From Agarophyton chilense (lineage: Eukaryota; Rhodophyta; Florideophyceae; Gracilariales; Gracilariaceae): a stretch of DNA of 64,000 bases. The notes below the pieces were generated by a model that saw only the letters and a program-made list of their open reading frames with translations, did no database searches and had not been told where the DNA came from. Every line of letters begins with the position of its first letter. Position 1 is the stretch's first letter. Location of the stretch: assembly GCA_030374765.1 (NCBI GenBank), contig JARGXX010000088.1, positions 434,001 to 498,000 on the forward strand, given 5' to 3'. Positions 20,507 through 30,727 of this stretch are shown here, in pieces. Made by a program: the position numbers and the translations under genes.

Positions 20507-22993
20507 GTGGAGGACCACAACAGCGCTGTCAACCGTGACCGGGAGGAGAACGCGGGGCGTCAGACAACTTCAGCCCTGGCAGATATACCAATTCCGCGAC
20601 GGGTAGCGGTAACCGCGCCCGCTGCAGCGCCCGTAGAGCCTCCGTTCGGTGCCCAAAGCGGGGGCTACGCGGTTTGGGATGCCCGCCAGGCGGGGGTTTC
20701 ACCGGTGTCGTCGGGAAACCCTCCCGTGCCTTCGTTTCTCCCGTTCTCTGCCTTACAGCCGCAGATAGCGGGGCGTGTTGGCGCGGGCGTGCTGATGCCT
20801 CCGTTCGGATACGGAACACCCGGAGCGGGCTTGCCCGGTGTGTTTCGAAACCCGCTACCCGGGCAGGAGTACGACCACCGCTGGCGACGACCGCAGGGCC
20901 GTAGGGGCGGGCCGACCGGGAAAAAGTCCCCGTTTTCGGTCGAGACGTTGATCTCGGGGGACGAATGGAGCGGATGCTTGGACGCGCGGAGATTCTGCGC
21001 TATACCGACGCAGCGAACGTTTTTCGAACGCACCGGCCGGAATCCGAAGCGGACGCGCCACGAGGAGTGGCGTGCGCGATGGAGGCATCTTCCGCGAATA
21101 ACCGGTCGGGAGGGGGACGAAACGGTAGGCAGCTGTGACATGCCGTTCCTCCGTTGCCCGGAGGAGTATGAGTACCAGGGTCGTATGCGCGACCTCGTTA
21201 CGCAGATGCTGTCAGATGAGAGTATTCCCGATCCGCACGGTAATCCGTTGGGGCTTGTGATGTTTTCCCCTCCGTACGACGGGCTCTATTTTTTGAACCG
21301 ACGCCGCTGGGGCGATCATGTCGCGACCGAAGCGCGGATCCGGTCGGGCTTGGGTGGTTTCATGTACGGGTGGCATAGCGTGGAGTTCTTTGACGTTTCG
21401 GTGTCCGAGCGGGAAAACTTGTACGTGAGGATTCCGGAGAATTGGCCCGACGTGGATGTGCCCCGAGATCTGTCCGTGATGACCCCGCCAGTTCTGGCCT
21501 ATTATTCCGACGATGTTCTTAGTGGGAAGTCGATAGCCGAACGGATCATGCGCGTAGCGTACGCAGAGTGGGCGGTATGCGCCCTCATGTCATTTCTTCA
21601 GGCCGTAACGGAGGGTGTGAGGGTCTTCACCAAAACGGAGGATCCGCGGCTGAACTTGTACAGAGGGGATCCTGGTCCGCGCGAGCCCCCTGGGTTGGGA
21701 AGGTTACTACCGTTACCGTACGGTCTAGTCTGCGTCACCATGCAGATGGGGATGCGAAATGTGCTCCGCGGAACGCGGTATACGCCCGAAGAAGCGAGAA
21801 GGTGGCTCTTTTTATCCGTCATGACGGACTGGAGGTCGACTCCTGGTTTCTTGTGGTTCGAACCTCGGTCGGGCGGTTTTCCCACAATGCCCATCCTCCG
21901 CGTCGGTGACAATTCCATCGTCCATCGCCTGATCCCGGAGGCGGAGAGGCTTTCATGGGAGTTCGAAGACGTCACTGATTACTTTCCGCTCGGATTCATG
22001 GACCCCCATTCGCGAAGTGGGGACGGTGACGGGCCTATTGCCGATGCGGATCTACCCCTTCCGGCGAACGAACCGTCGACGGTCCAGAGGGCCGTTACCG
22101 AAACGGGCATGCAAACGGAAAGTCCCCCGAGAACGGTAGATGCCGGTGTGCAGGTATCCGCATCGGATGGCGGCGAGGAGCGTGATGCTTTGAGAACGCT
22201 GCAGGAAGTTTGCCGGGCGAATGACGAAGAGCCCCCCGAGTCGGTCGTCGAAGCTTTAGAAATGGCGGCTGAGGTATGGGTGCCCCGCACGGATGCGTTC
22301 ACCAGCCTGTTGAGCGGGGAGATGGTCAGTACTGTCGACTTGATGTCATATGTCAGTGCTGTCTGCGTTGAGCTCCTCCAGCAGCGCATCAATGCCTTTG
22401 GAGACATGGTAACCCGACCGGGCGCCGCGACAGTGTCCCAGCTTATTGGGCGTCTGGACCTGTCGATGGGGCGTACGAACGACGCCGCCCATGAGTGGCT
22501 GCAGAGAGTCCGGGCGGCAATACAGTCCGGGTCATTCTCCGCGGCGCCTGGGGCTGCCGGCGTCCCGGCGGCTGAGGTCGCGGCGGGCGCATCGATGCCT
22601 GACCAGGCGGGGGATTCTGAGGACTCATCGACAGTGAGGTCGGCGGCTCAGGCCGCTGCGTCGCCGCGCGGGGAGGAAGAAACCGAAGGGCCCACTCCTG
22701 GCTGGGGTCCGACGGACGAGGCCTCCGTACCGACCGGGCCTCTTTCCTCTCGGAGTCGTACCGTTCGGAGGGTCGCGCATGGTACGGCGGTTAGTGCCCT
22801 CTTTCAGCCGTCTGGACGTCGTTTGGGCTCCCCGTCGCCGGTACCAGCTCCTGGAGTTGCTGCCAAGGGTGCTTTGAGAGACCAGCGAGGAGGCCGCCGC
22901 GGTGGGCGTCGTAGCGTTAGGGACTTTGCGTCCCTTCCGGTGAGTTCCCGTATCTCGAAAGCGTCTTCTCCGTCCGGAAAGCGGGGAAAGTGA
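20507..22993 (+). CDS. Antisense ORF of the Gypsy element, unknown protein (about 828 aa)
   Basis: Open without a stop from 20435 to 22993, opposite in direction to gag-pol. No ATG occurs until 20795, so the protein starts at an unusual codon (GTG 20507 is one choice), after splicing from upstream, or at Met 20795 (733 residues). The N terminus is Pro/Ala/Gly-rich. A globular middle (about 150-480) contains PEEYEYQGRMRDLVTQML, YVRIPENWPDVDVP and ARRWLFLSVMTDWR. The C-terminal third is acidic and Ala-rich, ending in a basic RG-rich tail (RGGRRGGRRSVRD). There is no zinc knuckle, protease, Zn2Cys6 or polymerase motif. The family is not recognised. The inverted copy in pol keeps the same frame open over the shared region. 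Role unknown; an element-encoded regulator is one hypothesis. Confidence 0.65.
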   Translation: MEDHNSAVNRDREENAGRQTTSALADIPIPRRVAVTAPAAAPVEPPFGAQSGGYAVWDARQAGVSPVSSGNPPVPSFLPFSALQPQIAGRVGAGVLMPPFGYGTPGAGLPGVFRNPLPGQEYDHRWRRPQGRRGGPTGKKSPFSVETLISGDEWSGCLDARRFCAIPTQRTFFERTGRNPKRTRHEEWRARWRHLPRITGREGDETVGSCDMPFLRCPEEYEYQGRMRDLVTQMLSDESIPDPHGNPLGLVMFSPPYDGLYFLNRRRWGDHVATEARIRSGLGGFMYGWHSVEFFDVSVSERENLYVRIPENWPDVDVPRDLSVMTPPVLAYYSDDVLSGKSIAERIMRVAYAEWAVCALMSFLQAVTEGVRVFTKTEDPRLNLYRGDPGPREPPGLGRLLPLPYGLVCVTMQMGMRNVLRGTRYTPEEARRWLFLSVMTDWRSTPGFLWFEPRSGGFPTMPILRVGDNSIVHRLIPEAERLSWEFEDVTDYFPLGFMDPHSRSGDGDGPIADADLPLPANEPSTVQRAVTETGMQTESPPRTVDAGVQVSASDGGEERDALRTLQEVCRANDEEPPESVVEALEMAAEVWVPRTDAFTSLLSGEMVSTVDLMSYVSAVCVELLQQRINAFGDMVTRPGAATVSQLIGRLDLSMGRTNDAAHEWLQRVRAAIQSGSFSAAPGAAGVPAAEVAAGASMPDQAGDSEDSSTVRSAAQAAASPRGEEETEGPTPGWGPTDEASVPTGPLSSRSRTVRRVAHGTAVSALFQPSGRRLGSPSPVPAPGVAAKGALRDQRGGRRGGRRSVRDFASLPVSSRISKASSPSGKRGK

Positions 22994-23709
22994 GTCGGTC
23001 TGCCTCGCCGTTGGACATGAGTAAAAGATCCTAGCATCGCCATCATGCTTCACGGCGCGGGCCACGGTGCAGCGACGCGTGCGAAATTGCGGTGCTTGCG
23101 CGCGCGTTGTTACACGTGTGCGCCACTCGCGTGCTTTACCGACCGGTGCGTTTGCAGACTTAGAGTGCACGTGCCGTTACAGTAATGCCCGGCTAGGTCG
23201 GTATCCGATTCGGTATACAGTAACGCCCATAGTGCGCCTTTGCGTCTGCTCAAAAAATCACAAGTCTTTTGGCCGTGCGGAGAGTCCAAATCGGGCATTT
23301 TCAGAGCCTGCGGCGGCTTCGTTTCCGAGATATCGGCCAAGACATTTTTCCGCGTTTTTGGTACCATAGGGGGCGGTAATTTCGGCGTCGGATTTTTTTT
23401 GATTATCTTTGCAGGTAACCGCTCGCTTTGGCGTGGGGCGCAGTGCGTATACGCTTGTTGCGGGTATGCACGCGGGCACCGCCGGCGCGGGCAGGCACCG
23501 AGTGCCGTGTTGTAATCGGTGTACGCGTGTTGCTTGGCTCCAGGCGGGCTGCGGTGCCGGAGTTACCGAGTATATCACGGTAGTGGCGTCGGGGGGTTGT
23601 TGGTCGATGTCCATGTCCGGTCGCAGGGGGGTACGGTGCCGACGGAGTCGCACACAATCGCCCCCTTCTTCCCTTTGCCGCACGGTAGTTCAGCACACGC
23701 TAGTGGTTA

Positions 23710-23890
23710 CCGATCGGAGGTGATTCCCAATGTTCGGCCGGGGTCCATGTCCAATTTTGGGATTCCCCCAGTGCTGACGGAGTCGCACGGAGTCACAACA
23801 CACGCTGGTGAGTGCCGATCGGAGGTGAACACACGCTGGTGAGTGCCGGTCGGAGGTGAACTGCAATGTTCGGCCGGAGGCCATGTCCGA
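23710..23890. repeat. Short local repeats in the Gypsy 3' spacer
   Basis: A unit of about 31 bp (CACACGCTGGTGAGTGCCG plus RTCGGAGGTGAA) occurs twice in tandem near 23800-23860. It is flanked by two copies of CAATGTTCGGCCGG. Each unit contains a CCGNTCGG motif. It lies between the ends of the antisense ORF and integrase. Confidence 0.7.
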
Positions 23891-23965
23891 TTCTGGAATG
23901 CCTCCTATCGTTCGGCTTGTATCCCCCCCCCTTCTAGATGCAACGGCCCCGCCCGGCGTACAGTT

Positions 23966-25314
23966 TCATGCCGTTCGGGATTTGCGCTTCCAATATCGGC
24001 TAATAAATTGTTGCGGAAGATTCTTGGGAGGTTCCCAAGAGTCTTCCGCAGCACTGCAACCGTACCAGCGTACGCGATAAACAAGACCGTGCGGAGGGTC
24101 GTCGGCCAGCCCATGGTCGAGGATTCGCTCGACAGTGCCAATGCTGTCCGGTTGGGTAGAGTTAGAGTTAGCCGAATGGGGTTGTGAAAGCTCCGCTCGG
24201 TGATTATTTCCAGCAGGGGGCGAGGTAGTGTCCGTCACGGGTTCCTCTGCGAACGGACCGTCCGGATCAAATGTTACCGTTCGGGCGCGTTCTGTTGTAA
24301 CCGGAACGGGTTGTATCCGAGCGGGGGCGCGAGTGACGCGGTCCATGCTGACGGTATCGTGTATCCCGTCAACATTGATCGTGACCGTGCTGTCCGTCGC
24401 GGAAATGACTTTGTAGGGCCCCGTGGTCTTTGGTAGAAGTTTCCGTGAGGTACATTCCTGCTCCTCGAGCACGCCACCGGTCGGAATTGTCGTAGGACGG
24501 TCAAGGAAGACCTCCTCGTCGCCCGCAAATGTGGGAGTTGCCCGTACGGATTTGTCGAAGTCCGCCTTGTAGCGCTGTTGCGCATTTGTGAGGCGGTTCC
24601 GAGCAGACTGGAGCGTAGCCTTGAGAAGCCTGAGTGTGTAGCGCTTCATCTGTCCCGGGGTTGGCTGCGTCGGTGTTGCTGGGTCCGTGGCGAAGCTGGG
24701 TTCGTCCACGACGACGTTCGGGGGTACGCGGGTCAGGGCCAAATCGAAAGGTGTGGTGCCGGTGCTTCGGTGTACCTGAAGGTTGTAACCGTACGTTAGC
24801 GGCTGTACATACGCGTGCCAGTTAGACTGGTGATCCGCAACGTAGTGCCGTAGGCGCTGGACGAGCGTCTTATTAAACCGTTCGGCTTGTCCGTTCGCCT
24901 GAGGGTGGTACGCCGTCGTTGTGATGTGTTTCGTACCTAACGCCCTGCAAATCTCCTCGAAGAACTTCGATACAAACTGAGGTCCGTTGTCGGTGAGCAA
25001 ATAGTTCGGAATTCCGTACGGGTAAGCTAAATTCTCTAAGAACGTCCAGGCCACCACCGGGGCAGTTGTGGACCGTAGCGGAACTGCTCTGCAGAGCTTT
25101 GTGAACCGGTCGGTGATGACCAGGATGTACTCATGTCCAGTGACTGACTTCGGAAATGGACCGACGATGTCCATTGCCACGAACTCAAGTGGCCCCGCAG
25201 CGGGAAAGAGCTTAAGCCGCTTCTGTGAGCGGTTTTGTGTGCCGCGCATTGCGGCGCACGAGCGGCAATCCCGAGCGGTTTGACAAACATCATTAGCCAT
25301 CTGCGGCCAGTGGT
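23966..25314 (-). pseudogene. Gypsy integrase with C-terminal chromodomain, 5' truncated
   Basis: On the minus strand the frame enters from the inverted duplication and becomes integrase at LRFSHHWPQM. The two Cys of the HHCC zinc domain are present (CQTARDCRSC), but the two His are lost at the junction. The catalytic core is intact: Asp in VAMDIVGPFPKS, Asp in LLTDNGPQFVS, Glu in HPQANGQAERFNKTL. The C terminus has a chromodomain (VERILDHGL...YRVRWYG...EDSWEPPKNL, ending near ISRYW), the hallmark of chromoviruses, which in other elements steers integration to chromatin marks. Without its own start and first zinc-domain half this copy cannot yield a normal integrase. Confidence 0.9.
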
Positions 25315-26015
25315 GGGAGAAACGAAGGTACAGGAGGGTTTCCCGACGACACCGGTGGAACCCCCGCCTGGCGGGCATCCCAAACCGCGTAGCCCCCGCT
25401 TTGGGCACTGAACGGAGGCTCTACGGGCGCTGCAGCGGGCGCGGTTACCGCTACCCGTCGCGGTATTGGTATATCTGCCAGGGCTGAAGTTGTCTGAAGC
25501 CCCGCGTTCTCCTCCCGGTCACGGTTGACAGCGCTGTTGTTGTCCTCCACGGTTGAACCAAACGGACACGCGGCCTCTGAGTCCGTACTCTTCGGAACTG
25601 CCGCAACGGTCCTCTCTGGAGTCTACCCGTCACTCCGCCCGGGACAAAGACGTGCTTAAATACACCACCGACGACCGCTCGCCGGCGGGCGCGATTTGAC
25701 GGGCACTACCGAACGGCTGCGATATAACGTCTACTCCCGGACGGCTGCGCTATTACAGGCCTTTCCGAGCGGCTGTGGCACAATAAGGATCTCCGAACGG
25801 GCCCGTATAACGCGACCGGTCGCTTCTTGCGCGTTTCGTGTCGGTCCGCGAACGTAACGCCGTGTCCGCTCGGTGCGCGCTCAACCAGGTACCGCCTAGG
25901 ATATTGGAGCTCCGAGGACGTCGCGCGCTCTAGGAGGGGGGTCTGTAGTATAGTGAATCCGAGCGGGTTGTCAGGTAAGAAGGGCGTGGTCAGGACTGAG
26001 TGCAAGTGGCCTGGT
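25315..26015 (-). repeat. Inverted copy of the 3' LTR end, polypurine tract and antisense-ORF start inside pol
   Basis: Reverse complement of 20042-20742 with a few percent mismatches. It replaces the RNase H C terminus, linker and integrase His residues. RNase H ends at ...DIVHRPGIKHQ and integrase resumes at LRFSHHWPQ, so about 100 pol codons appear to be missing. The right junction shares CCAGG or similar microhomology. Confidence 0.9.
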
Positions 26016-28284
26016 GTTTTATGCCCGGGCGGTGGACTATATCGAAGTCATACTCCATGAGACGGAGCCGCCAACGAGCCAGCCGTCCGGAAGCGTCCGC
26101 CAGGTTGAGTATCCACCTCAATGCGTGGTGGTCCGTACGGAGGGTGAAGCGGGCGCCCTCGAGATACGGCCGGAGGTGCAGTATTGCCCACACGACAACG
26201 AGGCATTCCCGTTCGGTTGTGGAATATTATCGCTCAGCCTTATTCAGCGAGCGGCTCCAGTATCCGATTGGCAGTAAATCACCGTCCGGTTGCTTCTGTA
26301 ATAAGACGCAACCGACTTGCTTATCGCAAGCGTCGGTATCCAGGACGTACGGCATATATTGACTTGGGATAGCCAGAATGGGGGGACGTATTAACCGTTG
26401 GCGAAGTTTCTCGAAGGCCTCGTGCTCCGTATCGGTCAGGGTCTCGAAGTTGAACGGTTTGTTCTTTTCGAGCTTGCTGTTCAACGGGGCCGCCATTCGG
26501 GCAAAGCTTTTAACAAAACGTCGGAAGACGTTGCACAGTCCCAAGAACGAACGGAGTTCGGTTTGGTTAGTGGGGGGTTTAGCCGCTCGGATAGCATCTT
26601 GGGTCCTTGTGGAGACCTGCAGCTTGCCCGGGCGGATAACGTGACCCAAATATTCGACAGTACCGCTGAAGAATTGACACTTACCCAAACGGAGAGTGAC
26701 ACCGGACGATCGGAGTGATGAAAGAATGGTCCGAACATGGTCGAAATGCTCTGAAACCGTGTGGGAGTAGATTATAACGTCATCCAGATAGACCAACGCG
26801 TATTGCCACTTGACGCGGGACAGTATGATATCCAAGGCCCGTTGAAATGTGGCGGGGGCGTTCTTCAAACCGAACGGCATTCGAACATACCTGTACAGTC
26901 CCATATGAGACGTGAACGTTGTTTTATCCCGGTCGGCTTCATCCACCTCGGTCTGCCAATAGCCGCTGTTTGCGTCCAGGGTGGAGAATATTTTTGCTTC
27001 TCCAAGAGAATCGATGCATTCGTCCATTCTCGGTAGTGGGTAAGTATCCCGAACGGTGACTACGTTTAGTCGACGGTAGTCCACACAGAAGCGTAAACTT
27101 CCGTCTTTCTTTTGAGCGAACACAATCGGACTGGCACACTCGGCCGAGGAAGGCTCAATTACACCGAGCTCCAACTGCTTGGTGACCTCCTTGCGTTTGA
27201 GTTCGCGACGCACCGGACCCGCACGGTATGGCATCTGGTATATCGGCTTTGTACCAGGTTCCAATTGGATCCTGTGTTTCGCTGCCGCGATACGGCCCAG
27301 ATGGCCGTTCCACATGTCCCGAAACGGTTTGAGGAGCTCAATGACCCTTTCTCGTTCGGACTCGAATTCGGGGGACAACTGGACCTTTGCGATCCAGTCG
27401 TCTTCTGCATCAGGCGTTGGCTCTTGTCCGTTGGGCTTCAACACGTCCGAAACGGAAATAGATGCGTCGTTGGGGCCCCCCTCCTTAGTTTCGTCGCTCC
27501 GAGACGGAAAGTCGGGTGTTATTAATGCGACGGGGGAGGGTAACGCCAGGCCGATGATTTTGCCTTTGTGAAGGCGAACCGAACGATCGGAAAAGTTAGC
27601 TACCTGAACGTAGAATGCCACGTCCGGTCGGATTTCCATTACCCCTTTAGCCAAGAGGGTTAACTCCTCTTTATGAGCAGAGCTGTGATGTCCTTGGATA
27701 GACATGAGGCCAGCGGCCCGGGAGGTTACCAATACATGAGATTCCGACATTGGTGGTATAGAAACCGGGCGGGCGACACGAATCTTGTTCGACGGAGGTT
27801 CCAGAACGGTAGCTTGGGCTGGTAGCATAGATTGCCCGGACGGGGTTGAGCTCTGCCCGGACGCGGATTGAATCGCCACGGGGGGCGAGTTGCGTAGTAC
27901 AACAATTCGTTTCGGAGGTAGTATCGCTAGAACGTACTTGTCTATGAAAGACGTGCCGAGTATGCGGCTGGCAGCGAGATTGCTGGCTACCGTAAACTGA
28001 ACCCGGACGGTCAGCGCTCCAAGCTGGACAAGGAGGGGTACGACCCCCAGTATGTCCATTCGGTTGCGAGACGCATCCGTAATGTTATCCACCGACCGGG
28101 GTTGCAAGTGCTCTCGCCAGTGGGGAGGAAGGTGCCGCTCGTGAATGAGGTTCGGACCCGCGCCAGTGTCCAGTACACCTGTAAGTGGAAACATTACCGA
28201 TCGGGAGAAGCCGACGGAGAAATTCACTTTATACTGCAAACTGTTTAACAACATTACTGGCGCGGCCGGATCGGTTTCATCCAA
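26016..28284 (-). pseudogene. Gypsy protease, reverse transcriptase and RNase H, with one stop
   Basis: Aspartic protease motif GVLDTGAGPNLIHERHL (residues about 37-53), then a complete reverse transcriptase: FAQKKDGSLRFCVDYRRLN, MPFGLKNAPATFQR, the YLDDV catalytic box, YLGHVI, and the connection region. RNase H begins at VLDTDACDKQVG. A TAA at 26227-26229 interrupts the motif usually read as AER-x-YSTTERE; the frame is otherwise open to the inverted repeat. The pol frame lies -1 relative to gag and stays open upstream through the gag stop, so it is probably expressed by -1 frameshifting rather than from its own start. The TTG at 28284 is only a nominal boundary. Confidence 0.92.
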
Positions 28285-28376
28285 AGCGTCTACAGGGCGT
28301 CGCTCCGTCAGGTCGGAGGTCGTACCCGTGTAATCGGCTTCGGTGAGGCTTTCCGGCCTAGGAGAGTCGTGCGCCT

Positions 28377-30653
28377 CTACACGCTCTCCTCGGCTTTTTC
28401 CTGTTCCATAACGGGCTGAGCTGGAGGTAGCTCGCCACTCGTAGCTCGCGGGGACTCTTTCTGTATGAGCATAACCGGCCGGGGTGAGCTAGCGCGGAAT
28501 GGGGTAGCCCGTGCAGGGTTGCCCGAGCGTACGCCAGTAGAGACCCGAGCGGAGCCATTAGTACCATCACGGTTGTAGTATCCCTCTTCACGACGGAGTT
28601 TGTAGTTTCTCTCCCGTGCGGCCAGTAAGTCTTCCCGGACGCCCGGAGGTACCATTTGACAGCAGTTGGGCTCTCGCGAGAGACAGATCCGGCACGGGCG
28701 ATTCACTAACTGACCGGGCGGTGCCGTACTAACCGAAGGCGTCTGGCCGGTACCTGGGGTCATAGCTTGTGCCGTGCGGTATGTGCCCGAGTTGGAAAAG
28801 GTCGACGACGACGGTGTTGTCGGGACCGACGTAGTGGAGCTTCCACGTCCAAAGGCGAGAATGGCTTCGCCATCTTCCGAGTCGGTGTCAAAGGACTCCG
28901 TTGGGGTCCCCACGCTCAGGACTTTCCGTGCAGAACTCCGGGGAGTGATCAGCTTCGTGCCGGGCGGTGTCTCGGTCCGGACGGACTGGCGTCTAGCCGA
29001 GCGGTGGGTATCCCCGTAGGACTCGGCGTATCGGACGAGTGCGTTGTATCCGATGTGGGGATGAGACGTGAGATGATTTCTCACCTTCGCCCGTATGGCG
29101 GAAAGCAACCCCTCTACGAAGATAGACTTCAACCTCCGGTCGGAAAAGACATTGCCGCAGCGGAGGGCCTTCGTCCACAGTTTCTGAGAGTATTCCGTTT
29201 CGGACATTCCCGAGGACTGGTGGTACAGAATAACCTCCGAGTAGGCGTCGGCAATGACTTCATCCGTGGCGTACGTAGTCAACAGAAAGTTGACGACTTC
29301 CGAGTACGTACGGAGCATTTCGCTGCGCCGCACGTCAACGGCGCCCGTTTCTCCCAAGAGGCGAGACTGGATCAACGCGTGAGCCGGTCCGGTCAGGTAG
29401 AATTGGAAGCACCAGAGTTCTGCTCCCTCGGACAGTCCGTTGTGGTTGCAGGCGGTTTTAAACCGCTGCAAGAAGTTCAGAACTGAAATAGCGTCAGCTC
29501 CGGAGAAGGAATGTCCCTTCATCTGGACATTCAACTTCTTTTGGAAGCGCGCGATTCCCCGCGCTACCTTCGAGTTGTACTTCCGACTACGGTCGTTGAG
29601 CCGGTACGTACGGTAGTCCACCACCTTGGTGAACAGTTCGTTCAGCGGCTTGATGCGCCTGGGTGCAGATTTCTCCGAACGGGAACGATACCGGTCAAAG
29701 CGTCTTCTGCGATCAGAACGATTTGAATCAGAGTCACTGTCAGTCCGGGAAACGGCATCCGAACTATCCGAGTGGTCAGAATCAGTGTCCGAATCGGAGG
29801 AGCGTCGTTTCAGTCTACGACGACGGCTCTTCCGCGCGCGACGGTGGCGATCCGAATCGGAGTTGGAATCAGCCCTACCGCCCTTCTTGCGGCGGCCTCT
29901 TCCCACGTCATCGGAGGCAGAGTCGTCTGAATCTCCGTTCGGATCATCTCGGCGTGAATTAACCGGACGGGCTGGGACCATGGGGGCACTCTGCTGTCCC
30001 CCTTCATGTGGTTCCAGGATCCGTTCGGGTTCGTGGTCTGGGGCTACGTCCGGGCGGCCCATTGAAAACTTTGGGAGGGGTGGCAACGTCGCCGTTGCCG
30101 TGTAAACTGCCGGTCGGTCTTCCTTATTTCCTTTTTTAAACCCGATCGGTGTCAACTGCTGCAGCACCTCTTCGACAGTCTCGCGCACCATCGGGGATAT
30201 GATTTCGGAGAGCAACTCAAGTAGGCGCTCGTGCAGATAACGCTCAACCCGAACGGGAACACGGGACTCGATCTCGGTCTTGACCTTATTGTGCCAATAC
30301 GGTTCAAGTTCCTTCCACAGTTCTGCAAGCGTCCGCGGAGGGCTATTCGGAGGGTCCTGTCCGATCGGAGCGGGGGACTGCTGGGCAGCCCCTGCAGCGG
30401 CCGAACTCACTGGGGGGCTTTCGTACCGTGTGGATGAGGAAGCGGAGGGCCCAGGGGGCCTCGAGGTTTTTCGGACGAGAACCGCGGGGTTCCCAAGGGG
30501 GAATTCCAGGGTAGGTGCAGTGCTGCTGGTGCTGCGGCGGCCAGCCGAAGCGGTGCCCGAAGCGGTCTGCAGGGGTGGCTCGCCGGACGGAGCCAATTCT
30601 TTTTCGACATCAACCCGTGCGGTCGAATCCACGTTTGCGTCACGGGACTGCAT
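28377..30653 (-). CDS. Gypsy Gag
   Basis: 758 residues, intact. The N-terminal half is disordered (Ser/Pro/Ala, then a long Arg/Ser/Asp repeat resembling SR domains near residues 255-335). A capsid-like helical domain follows, with FLQRFKTACNHNGLSEGAELWCFQFYLTGPAHAL and MSETEYSQKLWTKAL, as in the retrotransposon gag family. Near the C terminus a CRICLSREPNCC cluster takes the place of the usual C-x2-C-x4-H-x4-C knuckle, with no His at the expected spacing. It ends in ...EESV at 28377, overlapping the pol frame. An A-rich run (GGAAAAAG) about 18 bases before the stop could be the slip site. Confidence 0.88.
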   Translation of the reverse strand: MQSRDANVDSTARVDVEKELAPSGEPPLQTASGTASAGRRSTSSTAPTLEFPLGNPAVLVRKTSRPPGPSASSSTRYESPPVSSAAAGAAQQSPAPIGQDPPNSPPRTLAELWKELEPYWHNKVKTEIESRVPVRVERYLHERLLELLSEIISPMVRETVEEVLQQLTPIGFKKGNKEDRPAVYTATATLPPLPKFSMGRPDVAPDHEPERILEPHEGGQQSAPMVPARPVNSRRDDPNGDSDDSASDDVGRGRRKKGGRADSNSDSDRHRRARKSRRRRLKRRSSDSDTDSDHSDSSDAVSRTDSDSDSNRSDRRRRFDRYRSRSEKSAPRRIKPLNELFTKVVDYRTYRLNDRSRKYNSKVARGIARFQKKLNVQMKGHSFSGADAISVLNFLQRFKTACNHNGLSEGAELWCFQFYLTGPAHALIQSRLLGETGAVDVRRSEMLRTYSEVVNFLLTTYATDEVIADAYSEVILYHQSSGMSETEYSQKLWTKALRCGNVFSDRRLKSIFVEGLLSAIRAKVRNHLTSHPHIGYNALVRYAESYGDTHRSARRQSVRTETPPGTKLITPRSSARKVLSVGTPTESFDTDSEDGEAILAFGRGSSTTSVPTTPSSSTFSNSGTYRTAQAMTPGTGQTPSVSTAPPGQLVNRPCRICLSREPNCCQMVPPGVREDLLAARERNYKLRREEGYYNRDGTNGSARVSTGVRSGNPARATPFRASSPRPVMLIQKESPRATSGELPPAQPVMEQEKAEESV

Positions 30654-30727
30654 CGCGTGACTCCTTTTCCAGATCTGATCTAACCCGTTCGGTAAACACG
30701 AATCCCACTTCTAAGTCGGGAGACAAA
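30654..30727 (-). other. Gypsy 5' leader with possible primer-binding site
   Basis: 74 bases between the 5' LTR and the gag start. In element orientation TGGGATTCGTG begins about 20 nt after the LTR, which could pair with a tRNA 3' end ...CACGAATCCCA. The offset from the LTR is larger than usual, so this is tentative. Confidence 0.35.

Larger units (their letters stand above)
20042..20742 (+). repeat. Source copy of a 701 bp internal inverted duplication
   Basis: Spans the last 72 bp of the left LTR, the polypurine tract, the spacer and about the first 79 codons of the antisense frame. Its reverse complement lies at 25315-26015 inside pol, with only a few percent divergence. Confidence 0.9.

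Noticed and set aside
21857-21868. GGTTCGAACCT resembling a tRNA B box
   Set aside because: No A box or foldable cloverleaf around it, and it lies within the antisense ORF.
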